Shown here one piece after another: positions 1-7,733 of a stretch of DNA of 64,000 bases. A program made the position numbers and the translations under genes. The DNA is taken from the NCBI RefSeq assembly GCF_003097535.1, contig NZ_CP029187.1, positions 1,302,001-1,366,000 on the forward strand, written 5' to 3'. Source of the stretch: Flavobacterium pallidum (GTDB taxonomy: Bacteria > Bacteroidota > Bacteroidia > Flavobacteriales > Flavobacteriaceae). The notes under the pieces are model-generated. The model did not search any database. It was not told the DNA's origin and was given only the letters and a program-made list of their open reading frames with translations. Position 1 is the stretch's first letter. Every line of letters starts with the position of its first letter.

Positions 1-227
1 CTCACACCAGCCTGGCCTGAAAACCTGCCTGAAACATTCACAAGCATATTCTTCATTGTGGCTACATCAAAAGTGAAGAATTTCTGGTTTTCAGAATAAG
101 CACCGCTACGGATTGTTTCACGTCCCGAAAAAGCGGACAAATCGGCAACATGCCATGCGTCTTTCTTTTGGGCAAAAATCGGGCCTGCCAAGAGCAACGC
201 AATTAAGAACAGTAATATTTTTTTCAT
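1..227 (-). CDS. Secreted protein, N-terminal part only (possible zinc metalloprotease)
   Basis: The gene reads off the left edge; only the first 75 codons are visible. The ATG at 227-225 opens a Sec signal peptide (MKKILLFLIALLLAGPIFAQ) with a cleavage site after FAQ. The mature part begins KKDAWHVADLSAFSG and continues with FFTFDVATMKNMLVNV. A hydrophobic 'F-x-L/F-D-x-x-x-(L/M)-K-x-x-L' start resembles the propeptide region of large secreted reprolysin-like metalloproteases of Flavobacteria, often type IX secretion cargo. That family call is an inference from a short segment; the signal peptide is well supported. A TAnnTTTG box lies 43 bases upstream. Confidence 0.6.
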   Translation of the reverse strand, partial: MKKILLFLIALLLAGPIFAQKKDAWHVADLSAFSGRETIRSGAYSENQKFFTFDVATMKNMLVNVSGRFSGQAGV

Positions 228-269
228 CTTAATGGGGGTAAAGTTTTAAAAGAATTTTAAAAAAGTTTC

Positions 270-277
270 CAAATGTA
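270..277 (-). promoter_or_regulatory. -7 box for the secreted protein gene
   Basis: On the minus strand this reads TACATTTG, an exact match to the Bacteroidetes -7 consensus TAnnTTTG, 42 bases before the ATG at 227. No TTG -33 element was found at the usual spacing, so the call is tentative. Confidence 0.4.
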
Positions 278-386
278 TCAAAAAATACATGAATTATGCA
301 TTAAAGTATTATGAATTTAACTCCGGGTTGTGTTAAAATATTTTTTGTACTTTTAAAACCCTCAAAACATTGAAAATCTTTCAGAT

Positions 387-911
387 ATGCAAAGAATATT
401 CGCCTTTTTATCATGTTGTCTTATCCTTTCCTGCTGCAATACAAAAAGCGCGGTTTTGTCTAAAAACGATAACGCGGTGCTGCAGTCGGCGTGTCCTGGT
501 GACGGCGTGTGCACGATTGCCCAAAAACAGAATAAATCAGTTTCAGTCCTGGAAGACGAATACGGAAACCTGAATTATAAGCTGGAAGATTCCCCTTCTA
601 AAAGTGTTTACATCATTACCTACAACCGTAATGTGCCGAAAGATGTACAGGACGGGACCTACAGGGAGGAAATCATTTTTGAGTCAGAGAATTCCAATAA
701 ATCTTCCGTTATGGAAGGCGAAGCGCTGCAAAATGCGAGGTTGCTTTTTGGACGTTTCTGCTATTGCAAAGGACAGACCGGATATTACAGGATCAACCAG
801 GGAATCATCAGGGTTTCAGGAGATGATAAAAAACGTGTTTTCAGTGTGGATTTCACCAATCCAAAAACACCCCAGGTTTTATCTTCCGTAAAGTTTACTG
901 TAAGGCTTTAA
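387..911 (+). CDS. Hypothetical lipoprotein, 174 aa
   Basis: I do not recognise a family. The protein starts MQRIFAFLSCCLILSCC: a short hydrophobic segment ending in a lipobox-like LILSC (Cys16), so export and lipid anchoring are likely. The mature part holds a Cys pair in CPGDGVC near residue 40 and a FCYC pair near residue 124, which could form disulfides. The C-terminal half looks like alternating beta strands (GYYRINQGIIRVSG, SVKFTVRL). A second frame opening at 370 overlaps it but encodes a compositionally unlikely protein. The gene is isolated; the palindrome at 1020-1053 could end its transcript as well as that of tsf. Confidence 0.7.
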   Translation: MQRIFAFLSCCLILSCCNTKSAVLSKNDNAVLQSACPGDGVCTIAQKQNKSVSVLEDEYGNLNYKLEDSPSKSVYIITYNRNVPKDVQDGTYREEIIFESENSNKSSVMEGEALQNARLLFGRFCYCKGQTGYYRINQGIIRVSGDDKKRVFSVDFTNPKTPQVLSSVKFTVRL

Positions 912-1017
912 AAATCAATCGGCCCTGAAGGCATTTTGCCGTTGAATTTGATTGTTATTTGAGTACGGAAATCCAAAACAAGTATTTAAGTTTGTGGTAT
1001 CATGAAAATGGTAAAAA

Positions 1018-1053
1018 TAAAAAAAGGCACCGGATGTCTCCGATGCCTTTTTT
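1018..1053 (-). terminator. Intrinsic terminator of tsf (probably bidirectional)
   Basis: On the minus strand the stem GGCATCGG/CCGGTGCC has a short loop and is followed by seven T. It begins 18 bases after the tsf stop codon. The plus strand also carries T residues after the stem, so it may also stop transcripts from 387-911. Confidence 0.85.
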
Positions 1054-1071
1054 AAAGTACTTGAATTATAA

Positions 1072-1893
1072 TTATCCCAGAGCAACTCTTTTGAAACCAG
1101 TTACGGTAAGACCTGTATCTACAGATTTTACATAAGCGGCAACGCTCATCGAGCTGTCCTTGATGTAATCCTGGTTCACCAAAGTATTGTCTTTGAAGAA
1201 ACGCTGGATTTTTCCTTTTGCGATATTGTCAAGCATTGCCTCAGCTTTGCCTTCCTGACGCAATTGGTCTTTTGCGATTTCGATTTCTTTTTCGATTACA
1301 GCAGCGTCAACCCCTGTTTCATCCAATGCGATTGGCGACATCGCTGCAGCCTGCATGGCTACGTTTCTTGATGCTTCTTCAGCACCGTCAACGTTAGCAG
1401 AAAGTGCCACCAAAGTAGCGATTTTACCAGAGTGTACATAAGAACCTACAAATGCACCAGTCAGTTTTTCGAAAGAGTTTACCTCGATTTTCTCACCGAT
1501 AACACCAGTCTGCTCGATTAATTTATCAGCAACAGTGATTCCGTTGAAATCAGCAGCAAGGAAAGCCTCTTTTGAATCAAAGTTGATGGCAAGGGCAGCC
1601 AGTTCGTTGGCCAATTTTACGAAACCTTCATTTTTACCTACGAAATCAGTCTCACAGTTCAAAGTGATCGCAACGCCTTCAGTTTTGTCAGCATTAACAA
1701 AAGCTACAGCAGCACCTTCAGTGTTTTCACGGTCTGAACGGTTAGCAGCTACTTTTTGTCCTTTTTTACGAAGGTTTTCGATAGCCAAATCGAAATCCCC
1801 GTCAGCTTCAACAAGCGCTTTTTTACAGTCCATCATTCCGGCGCCTGTGATTGTTCTTAATTTATTTACGTCTGCAGCAGTGATTGTTGCCAT
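1072..1893 (-). CDS. tsf: Translation elongation factor Ts
   Basis: EF-Ts is the guanine nucleotide exchange factor that regenerates EF-Tu-GTP during translation. The 273-residue protein begins with the UBA-like domain (about residues 4-40, with TGAGMMDCKKAL) and carries the family signature TDFVGKNEGF at 82-91, which inserts into EF-Tu. Its length is at the short end for the phylum, with a single core dimerisation region. It lies 110 bases downstream of rpsB in the same direction, the classical rpsB-tsf pair, and is followed at once by an intrinsic terminator, so it is the last gene of the ribosomal unit. Confidence 0.98.
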   Translation of the reverse strand: MATITAADVNKLRTITGAGMMDCKKALVEADGDFDLAIENLRKKGQKVAANRSDRENTEGAAVAFVNADKTEGVAITLNCETDFVGKNEGFVKLANELAALAINFDSKEAFLAADFNGITVADKLIEQTGVIGEKIEVNSFEKLTGAFVGSYVHSGKIATLVALSANVDGAEEASRNVAMQAAAMSPIALDETGVDAAVIEKEIEIAKDQLRQEGKAEAMLDNIAKGKIQRFFKDNTLVNQDYIKDSSMSVAAYVKSVDTGLTVTGFKRVALG

Positions 1894-1932
1894 TGTTTTA
1901 TTTTATTTTAAGATTAAAGATTCTTTTAAAAT

Positions 1933-1996
1933 GAATTACGAATTACAAATTAGGAATCACGCAACTACGCAATTCCCAATTCATAATTCGTAATTG
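1933..1996 (-). repeat. Degenerate heptamer array with inverted halves, rpsB-tsf spacer
   Basis: Nine consecutive 7-base units (one base inserted after the fifth): two exact GAATTAC copies, then variants, then units of reverse-complement sense such as GCAATTC, CCAATTC and ATAATTC, ending GTAATTG. The outer arms (GAATTACGAATTAC against ATAATTCGTAATTG) can pair, so the RNA between rpsB and tsf could fold into a long hairpin. Strand is given as that of the genes. It is one of five arrays of this style in the window. Confidence 0.8.
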
Positions 1997-2003
1997 TTTT
2001 GTT

Positions 2004-2849
2004 TTATTCTTCAGTCGACTCAGCAGCCTCAGCAGCAGGAGCTTCAGCTACAGGAGCTTCTTCTACAGCTGGAGTTTCTACAGCAGGTGCAGTAGCAGTA
2101 GCAGCCGGAGCAGCCTCTGCTACAGTGTCGGTTTCTTCATCAGACTCTTCTTTGTCAGAAGTCCTGTTAGACAAACCATCCACTACGGCAGCAGTTACTA
2201 AAGATAAAATTTTCTCGATTGATTTAGAAGCATCATCATTTGCAGGTATTACATAATCCACCTCACGTGGGTCAGAGTTTGTATCTACCATTGCGAAAAC
2301 CGGAATGTTTAATTTCTGAGCTTCTTTTATTGCGATGTGTTCCGCTTTGATATCCACTACGAATAACGCCGCAGGAAGTCTTGACATATCAGCGATAGAA
2401 CCTAAGTTCTTTTCTAATTTTGCACGCAGACGATCAACCTGTAAACGCTCTTTTTTAGACAGAGTCTGGAATGTACCGTCTTTCTTCATCCTGTCGATAG
2501 TGCCCATTTTCTTAACGGCTTTACGGATGGTTACGAAGTTAGTCAGCATTCCGCCCGGCCATCTTTCAGTGATGTACGGCATGTTTGCAGCTTTTGCCTT
2601 ATCGGCAACGATGTCTTTTGCTTGTTTTTTGGTCGCAACGAAAAGGATTTTGCGGCCTGATGCAGCGATTTTCTTAAGGGCTTCGTTAGCCTCTTCAATC
2701 TTAGCTGCAGTCTTATACAGGTTAATGATATGAATACCATTACGCTCCATATAGATGTAAGGAGCCATGTTTGGATCCCATTTTCTGGTCATGTGCCCGA
2801 AGTGAACACCTGCTTCCAGTAATTCTTTAACTTCTACTTTGTTTGCCAT
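2004..2849 (-). CDS. rpsB: 30S ribosomal protein S2
   Basis: S2 is a late-assembling protein of the small subunit that is needed for S1 binding. The protein (281 aa) starts MANKVEVKELLEAGVHFGH, with the S2 signature EAGVHFGH at 12-19 and the usual WDPNMAPYIY. The conserved fold ends near residue 225. The last 50 or so residues are a low-complexity tail rich in Ala, Glu, Pro and Thr, common in Bacteroidetes S2 and probably disordered. It belongs to the unit rplM-rpsI-rpsB-tsf. The spacer upstream holds an octamer array; I saw no clear separate promoter. Confidence 0.98.
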   Translation of the reverse strand: MANKVEVKELLEAGVHFGHMTRKWDPNMAPYIYMERNGIHIINLYKTAAKIEEANEALKKIAASGRKILFVATKKQAKDIVADKAKAANMPYITERWPGGMLTNFVTIRKAVKKMGTIDRMKKDGTFQTLSKKERLQVDRLRAKLEKNLGSIADMSRLPAALFVVDIKAEHIAIKEAQKLNIPVFAMVDTNSDPREVDYVIPANDDASKSIEKILSLVTAAVVDGLSNRTSDKEESDEETDTVAEAAPAATATAPAVETPAVEEAPVAEAPAAEAAESTEE

Positions 2850-2882
2850 TTTTAATAGTTTACGTTCTGTCGAATTAGCAAT

Positions 2883-2978
2883 GGATTTTAAAGATTTAAA
2901 GATTTAAGGATTTAAGGATTTAAAGATTTTTTGATACAATCTTTTAATTTTTCAATCTTTCAATTTTTCAATCTCAAC
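2883..2978. repeat. Degenerate octamer array with inverted halves, rpsI-rpsB spacer
   Basis: Twelve 8-base units in perfect register. The first six vary around AAGATTTA (for example AGGATTTA and AAGATTTT); the last five alternate around ATCTTTCA and ATTTTTCA, roughly the reverse complement. The two halves can pair imperfectly. It fills most of the spacer in front of rpsB. Confidence 0.85.
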
Positions 2979-3064
2979 CTCATTTAGATGCTAAACTAAT
3001 TTCCAGCCTCAGCGGGAATAGTAACAATAACTTAGTTTTTAATAATTTAATGAACTTGATGTCC

Positions 3065-3083
3065 TGTACGCCCAGCACAGGAC
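3065..3083 (-). other. Hairpin just downstream of rpsI
   Basis: A perfect 7-base inverted repeat (TCCTGTG/ACAGGA-type core, GTCCTGT against ACAGGAC, up to 9-base loop) begins near 3061 and ends near 3083, right after the rpsI stop at 3092. There is no T run on the minus strand, so it may protect the 3' end or attenuate transcription rather than terminate it. Confidence 0.45.
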
Positions 3084-3091
3084 AGGTAATA

Positions 3092-3478
3092 TTAACGTTT
3101 CGAGAATTGGAATCTCTTACGGGCTTTCTTCTGACCGAATTTCTTACGTTCCACCATTCTTGGGTCCCTTGTCAATAAACCTTCTGGTTTAAGGATCGCT
3201 CTGTTTCCTTCACCAACTTCGCACATTGCCCTTGCAATAGCCATACGTACCGCTTCTGCCTGACCTGTAACACCGCCACCGTATACGTTGATCTTAACGT
3301 CGTAGTTGTCGGCATTCTCAGTCATTGTCATTGGCTGCAATACTTTGTACTGTAAAGTTGCCGTTGGGAAGTAAGTCGCGAATTCTTTTTTGTTTACGGT
3401 GATTTTTCCTGTTCCTTCAGAAACATACACACGCGCTACGGCTGTTTTTCTTCTGCCGATTTTGTGGATTACTGCCAT
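3092..3478 (-). CDS. rpsI: 30S ribosomal protein S9
   Basis: S9 sits in the head of the small subunit, and its C-terminal tail reaches the P-site tRNA. The 128-residue protein has the family start (IGRRKTAVARVYV), the central GGGVTGQAEAVR motif, and the basic end KKARKRFQFSKR, where the final Lys-Arg is the functional tail. Its ATG overlaps the rplM stop by one base (TAATG), indicating translational coupling within the L13-S9 operon that is conserved across bacteria. Confidence 0.98.
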   Translation of the reverse strand: MAVIHKIGRRKTAVARVYVSEGTGKITVNKKEFATYFPTATLQYKVLQPMTMTENADNYDVKINVYGGGVTGQAEAVRMAIARAMCEVGEGNRAILKPEGLLTRDPRMVERKKFGQKKARKRFQFSKR

Positions 3479-3933
3479 TACTTAAGATCGTTTAGGTTAA
3501 CAGTTTTAGGTTTCTGAGCGCCTTGTTTGTGCTCAGAGCCTACTACTACATTCAGGTTTCTGAAAAGTTCCGCGCCCAATTTGTTTTTTGGAAGCATTCC
3601 TTTTACAGCTTTCTCAACTAAAGCAGCAGGATTCTTTTGCTGTAATACTTTAGCAGTTAAGGTTCTCTGACCTCCTGGGTAACCGGTATGACGCATGTAA
3701 ATTTTGTCATCCATTTTTGAACCCGTAAGGTTGATTTTCTCTGCGTTGATAACAATCACGTTATCGCCACAGTCTACGTGCGGTGTATAACTCGGCTTAT
3801 ACTTCCCTCTTAAGATCATAGCGACCTTTGAAGCAAGACGTCCCAAGTTATGACCATCAGCGTCAACAACAATCCACTCTTTGCTTACAGTGGCCTTGTT
3901 GGCTGAAATCGTCTTGTAACTTAATGTGTTCAC
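3478..3933 (-). CDS. rplM: 50S ribosomal protein L13
   Basis: L13 is an early assembly protein of the large subunit. The 151-residue protein contains the expected VDADGHNLGRLASKVA segment near 22-37, the HVDCGDNVIVINAEK stretch and the GMLPKNKLG motif. It is the first gene of the unit and is preceded by the best-formed promoter of this section, about 45-75 bases upstream. Confidence 0.98.
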   Translation of the reverse strand: MNTLSYKTISANKATVSKEWIVVDADGHNLGRLASKVAMILRGKYKPSYTPHVDCGDNVIVINAEKINLTGSKMDDKIYMRHTGYPGGQRTLTAKVLQQKNPAALVEKAVKGMLPKNKLGAELFRNLNVVVGSEHKQGAQKPKTVNLNDLK

Positions 3934-3978
3934 AATAATTTATTTTAATTAAACATTCCATCCCCAATAAAGGGAGTG

Positions 3979-4008
3979 CAAAAGTACAATTATTTATTTT
4001 AAATGCAA
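3979..4008 (-). promoter_or_regulatory. Promoter of the rplM-rpsI(-rpsB-tsf) unit
   Basis: Minus strand: TTG (4008-4006), 19 bases, TACTTTTG (3986-3979), an exact match to the Bacteroidetes primary sigma consensus. The implied start site lies around 3972, giving a leader of about 40 bases. Confidence 0.75.
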
Positions 4009-4076
4009 ATTGTCTGGAAAAGATTATTTTAAGTTCGTTTTCATCAATACAGTTTTTGGATATTGGTTTAATTTTC

Positions 4077-4162
4077 AGGAGCTTTTTCCCGCTATCCACT
4101 ACAATCTTTTTGTTTTTAAAGAAAAAACAAAAAGGATTTACGTTCCTATCGGGGCTAGGCAT
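4077..4162. repeat. Interspersed palindromic repeat, flavobacterial type
   Basis: The element has conserved-looking flanks (GGAGCTTTTTCCCGCTATCC at the left and CCTATCGGGGCTAGG at the right) around an AT-rich hairpin in which ATCTTTTTGTTTTT pairs with the following AAAAACAAAAAGGAT region. From memory, closely similar non-coding elements occur many times in Flavobacterium genomes; I cannot verify that here. An open frame across it (3863-4186) is an artefact. Confidence 0.6.
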
Positions 4163-4171
4163 TAGTCTATA

Positions 4172-4203
4172 AATAAAAAAAACCACCCCGAAGGATGGTT
4201 TTT
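4172..4203 (-). terminator. Intrinsic terminator of the ferritin-like gene pair
   Basis: Minus strand: AAAACCATCC, loop TTCG, GGGTGGTTTT followed by more T. It starts about 20 bases after the stop codon at 4222. The UUCG-type loop makes it very stable. Confidence 0.85.
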
Positions 4204-4221
4204 CAACTAACCAATTAAATT

Positions 4222-5037
4222 CTATACAATAAACAAGTTGGCGATATCCACCACCTGTTCTGTAGTCAAAGGCTCATCATATGCTTCACTTCCTGCATCC
4301 GCCCCAAAAGGGCCGCCAGTATTAAACCCTGCCTGATTCGTTACTTCTTCTCCATTATATACTGCCTGAGTAGCATCGGGCATTCCTGCACCACGTTGGT
4401 TTCCGGTAATCCAGCCTTTCAGTCCGCGCAACCTTCTTACTTCAGAAGCGTGACGTGCTTCGACGGAGTGGATTTGCAATGCAGCCGTTAATAAAGCCGG
4501 CTGTGTAATCAGGTTACCAGCCTGTCCTTTATAAGCCCTCACACCCGTATCTTCGAATGCCTGGGACAAAGCGAGGAATTGGGCATAAGCTGTTGCCTGC
4601 CCTATTCCGTTATCATTAAATGGATCAAAAGCACCGCTTACAGTAAAATCGAAAGTTGGTTTTGCAGGTGCATTGGCACCAAGGGCATTCTTTAAGAAAG
4701 CCACGTGGTCGCTTTCGTGTGCCGCAATCTGCATAAAGACTTTTTCATCCCTTCCTCCGGTTGGGATTACCCCGGATTCTAATCCCAGTCTGTAAAATTC
4801 ATCTTCAAGGTATTCCAATATTAATGCAAACTGCAATGCACCTGTTGGCGTGGCCGGTGTAGGCGTAATATCTGCAGCAAACGCTTTTGAAGTCAAAGTG
4901 GCAAGCCCGAAAGGTACCGCTGCCAGAGCAAGGTTTCTTCCTAATTTTCCGAATTGCCCGAAACTGTCTCTTCTCGAGCCTTCACTGCGCATCATTTCCT
5001 CATTGGTAAACGACTCTAAAAATTTGATAATATTCAT
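4222..5037 (-). CDS. Tat-exported ferritin-like domain protein (1)
   Basis: A ferritin-like four-helix protein of the PF13668 type, whose biochemical role is poorly known. The 271-residue protein has a long N-terminus with twin arginines (SRRDSF, Arg22-Arg23), a hydrophobic stretch and a signal-peptidase site near KAFAA (51-55), so it should be exported folded. Likely metal ligands are the Glu/His residues in EYLEDEFY (75-82), AHESDH (106-111), FEDTG (161-165) and SVEARHAS (191-198). The same four motifs occur in the neighbour at 5056-5796, from which it is separated by only 18 bases; the two proteins may work together. An iron, oxidative-stress or desiccation role is inference. Confidence 0.85.
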   Translation of the reverse strand: MNIIKFLESFTNEEMMRSEGSRRDSFGQFGKLGRNLALAAVPFGLATLTSKAFAADITPTPATPTGALQFALILEYLEDEFYRLGLESGVIPTGGRDEKVFMQIAAHESDHVAFLKNALGANAPAKPTFDFTVSGAFDPFNDNGIGQATAYAQFLALSQAFEDTGVRAYKGQAGNLITQPALLTAALQIHSVEARHASEVRRLRGLKGWITGNQRGAGMPDATQAVYNGEEVTNQAGFNTGGPFGADAGSEAYDEPLTTEQVVDIANLFIV

Positions 5038-5055
5038 GATCGTGATTTTTAAATG

Positions 5056-5796
5056 TTATAAATAATTCGCAGTAAATTCAGTTGTAATAAATCCTCCGGC
5101 GATACCAAGTATTTCTGACGGTTCTTTAGCGACATCAAGCCCGTTCGAGGTACTTACGACATCATCTCCGGCAAATGAATTGGAATTCGGATTGATAAGG
5201 CTGCGGATTGCTGAAGCATGCCTCGCTTCTACAGAAACGATTTTACCGGCAAGTAAAAGATAATTTACATTGGTAATCTGCTTTGCAGCACCATTATAAG
5301 CGGCTACACCAGTATCTTCAAGTGCTTTAGCCGTGGCTAAAACCGCATCACGGCTGTTGAAATTCAATCCGCTGTAGTCAAACGCCAGTGTAGGCAGCAA
5401 TTGTGTCGAAGGATCAGGTAAAGCTTCGGTTAAGGCAGCCTTGAAAAATTCCCTGTGGATTACCTCATGGTGATAAAGGTCGGTCAGTACCTGACGGTCT
5501 TCATCAGGAAAGCTGTTAAAACCGGAAGCGTTTACGACTTTAGTATAAAAGTCGGCTTCAAGTTGTTCGAGTGCATAAGCATAAGTCAGCACGCCGAAGT
5601 CACCGCCGCCTAAATCAAAAATACCATTACTCCGCACGCCCGGCAACTGGTTTTGATTACCATTGCCGTCGTCGGTGTCGTTACATCCGGCTAATAGTAG
5701 GCCCGCACCAACAACGGTCAGCCCACTAAGTTTCAGGAAACTTCTTCTGTTAGTAAAAGAAGGATTTACTTCCTGGATTTTCACTGTGTTTTTCAT
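5056..5796 (-). CDS. Tat-exported ferritin-like lipoprotein (2)
   Basis: The first gene of the pair, 246 aa. The N-terminus holds a Tat motif (NRRSFLKLSG, Arg17-Arg18) and ends in a lipobox LLAGC (Cys38), so it is probably a lipoprotein exported by Tat. The mature part carries the same ferritin-like signatures as its neighbour: LEQLEADFY, HHEVIHREFF, LEDTGVAAYNG and SVEARHAS. A Tat substrate with a metal-binding four-helix fold suggests cofactor loading in the cytoplasm. A divergent LacI-type regulator begins 225 bases away. No exact TAnnTTTG box was found upstream. Confidence 0.85.
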   Translation of the reverse strand: MKNTVKIQEVNPSFTNRRSFLKLSGLTVVGAGLLLAGCNDTDDGNGNQNQLPGVRSNGIFDLGGGDFGVLTYAYALEQLEADFYTKVVNASGFNSFPDEDRQVLTDLYHHEVIHREFFKAALTEALPDPSTQLLPTLAFDYSGLNFNSRDAVLATAKALEDTGVAAYNGAAKQITNVNYLLLAGKIVSVEARHASAIRSLINPNSNSFAGDDVVSTSNGLDVAKEPSEILGIAGGFITTEFTANYL

Positions 5797-5986
5797 AATG
5801 AAACATTTAAAAGTGGTTAATAATCATTCAGCCCGGGAATTATGCCAACGTTTTACGATAACACTTTCCCGAAAAATCAATTTGCCGTTTGTCTACTGGA
5901 AATTTTTATTTTTTGGTTTTGTAAAATTGTTGATTAAATATGTGTGAATGTTTCGCCTTTACAACAAAACCTTATATAATTCACAT

Positions 5987-5994
5987 TATATTTG
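5987..5994 (+). promoter_or_regulatory. -7 box for the LacI-family regulator
   Basis: TATATTTG, an exact match to TAnnTTTG, 27 bases before the ATG at 6022. No good TTG at the -33 position. Confidence 0.45.
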
Positions 5995-6021
5995 CATAAA
6001 CCGCCAATAATCATTTGACCG

Positions 6022-7041
6022 ATGAAAGAAAAAGCCACCTTAAAACAAATCGCCAAAGAACTGCATGTTTCGGTTTCGACCGTTTCCAAAGCTTTGAATG
6101 ATAGTCCTGAAATCAGCGAGCCAACGAAAATCAAGATACAGGAGTTTGCCAAGCTGAAGAATTACAAACCGAACATCATTGGTCTGAACCTCAAGAACCG
6201 CAAGACCAAAACCATTGGCGTGATCATACCCAATATTATGAATGCCTTTTTCGCAAAAGTTTTCAGTGGTATTGAAAAGGTGGCGGAAGCCAAAGGATAC
6301 AACGTGATCACCTGCATTTCAAACGAATCGCTGGCAAAGGAAATCCATACGCTCGATATGCTCAGCAATGGCACTATTGACGGTTTTATCCTTTCCGTTT
6401 CAGAAGAAGCCCAGAAACTTAACGAATACCAGCATTTCACAGATGTCATTAATGACGGTACGCCCATTGTAATGTTCGACCGTATCGCCGAAAGGGTGGA
6501 TTGCGATAAAGTGGTGGTGGATGATTTCGATTCGGCTGTACACGCCACAGAACACCTCCTTAAGCTAGGATGCAAAAAAATCGCGCTGCTTTCGGCAATC
6601 GACAATCTCAGCGTAGGGAAACTGCGTGCCAAGGGCTATTTCGAAGCGCTGGAGAAAAACGGCACTAATGTCAGCGACGATTTGATCATCCGCACGGATT
6701 CCGAAGATGATTTCAACGATAAGATCGAAAAATTATTCGACAGCGAAAAACCGGATGGCGTTTTTGCATTAGATGAACATGCATCGACCATGGCCATGAA
6801 AGCGGCTATAAAACGCGGGGTTAAGATTCCGGAACAACTTTCAGTGATTGGTTTTGCAGATGGGATCTGGTCCAGAAGGATGACGCCAAGTTTGTCAACC
6901 ATCAGCCAGCACGGACCGGAAATCGGGGAGGCGGCTGCAAAGCTTCTCATAGAAAGGCTCGAAAGCAAAGAGGAAATCAAGCCCATCACGAACGTCATCA
7001 AAACGGAGCTGCGCCAGCGCGATTCGACCAGAAAGTTATAA
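6022..7041 (+). CDS. LacI/GalR-family transcriptional regulator
   Basis: A repressor or activator of the LacI type: N-terminal helix-turn-helix (TLKQIAKELHVSVSTVSKAL, residues 6-25) with a hinge helix region near 46-60, then a periplasmic-binding-protein-like sensor domain starting TKTIGVIIPNIMNAFFAKV. The length of 339 aa is normal. In Bacteroidetes these proteins usually control sugar uptake or catabolism, but no sugar genes lie nearby. The nearest possible targets are the divergent ferritin-like pair; this is inference. Its stop codon overlaps that of the convergent methyltransferase by 6 bases. Confidence 0.93.
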   Translation: MKEKATLKQIAKELHVSVSTVSKALNDSPEISEPTKIKIQEFAKLKNYKPNIIGLNLKNRKTKTIGVIIPNIMNAFFAKVFSGIEKVAEAKGYNVITCISNESLAKEIHTLDMLSNGTIDGFILSVSEEAQKLNEYQHFTDVINDGTPIVMFDRIAERVDCDKVVVDDFDSAVHATEHLLKLGCKKIALLSAIDNLSVGKLRAKGYFEALEKNGTNVSDDLIIRTDSEDDFNDKIEKLFDSEKPDGVFALDEHASTMAMKAAIKRGVKIPEQLSVIGFADGIWSRRMTPSLSTISQHGPEIGEAAAKLLIERLESKEEIKPITNVIKTELRQRDSTRKL

Positions 7042-7701
7042 TTGGATTATGCGAAAAATGTAATTTTTTTCACCGGCGACTTTTTTCTCCAGAACAACAT
7101 TTAAAGCCATTCCATTTTTTAATGCAATGGCTTTTATTTTTTCCAGATCACAATCTTCTGACAGGATCATATAGATTTCGTTTTGGGCAGAAATAAATTC
7201 CGGCAAAGTGGAAAAGAGTTTTCTGAAATACTCAAAATCTTCCCCGCAAAACCAGGCGTTTTCAGCTATGGACCCAGGGTTTTTCGGATAATACGGCGGA
7301 TTGATGATGATACAATCAAATGATTTTCCGGTAAGGCTTTCAAACAAATCCGAAAACAGGATTTCGATATTGACCCCATTCGCTTCAGCATTTTTTTTTA
7401 AAGCACGCAACGCAGCCTCATTAATATCTGTCGATGTCACAATCGCTTCCTTTTTTGCCGCCAGTATGGAGATGATGCCGCAGCCGCAACCCAATTCTAA
7501 AAAGGCCTTATTTTTCAGCGGAAGTGGATTGATAAAATCGAGTAAAATTTTAGTACTGATGGTAATGAACGGCGGAAACACCGTAGGTTCCACCCAAACT
7601 GAAATGCCTTTATAGGAATATTTCCGGCGTTTTTTTAAATACATCGCGCTGGCTTTTTTCAGGAACGGGCTGAATATTTTTTTTAAAAGTCCCCTCATCA
7701 C
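7036..7701 (-). CDS. Class I SAM-dependent methyltransferase (HemK/PrmC-like)
   Basis: The 221-residue protein has the SAM-binding motif FLELGCGCG (68-76) and the catalytic NPPY motif (134-137) of amino-methyltransferases that act on Gln, Asn or adenine. Its length and the missing N-terminal helical domain distinguish it from full PrmC. Substrate unknown. It follows the radical SAM gene after 32 bases and is probably co-transcribed with it. Translation may begin at the first or the second Met. Confidence 0.85.
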   Translation of the reverse strand: MMRGLLKKIFSPFLKKASAMYLKKRRKYSYKGISVWVEPTVFPPFITISTKILLDFINPLPLKNKAFLELGCGCGIISILAAKKEAIVTSTDINEAALRALKKNAEANGVNIEILFSDLFESLTGKSFDCIIINPPYYPKNPGSIAENAWFCGEDFEYFRKLFSTLPEFISAQNEIYMILSEDCDLEKIKAIALKNGMALNVVLEKKVAGEKNYIFRIIQL

Positions 7702-7733
7702 TATATTATTAATTTGCCGCTTGCAGCAGCGAA

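Noticed and set aside
1999..2256. Plus-strand frame of 85 codons antisense to the rpsB tail
   Set aside because: It is an Ala/Ser-rich mirror of the S2 low-complexity tail; no start signal or family.
3863..4186. Open frame of 107 codons on the minus strand upstream of rplM
   Set aside because: It runs through the palindromic repeat and into rplM in another frame; its composition (poly-Phe/Lys) comes from the hairpin.
5840..5860. AACGTT-centred sequence as LacI-type operator
   Set aside because: Only the central six bases are symmetric; the flanks do not match, so it is not supported.
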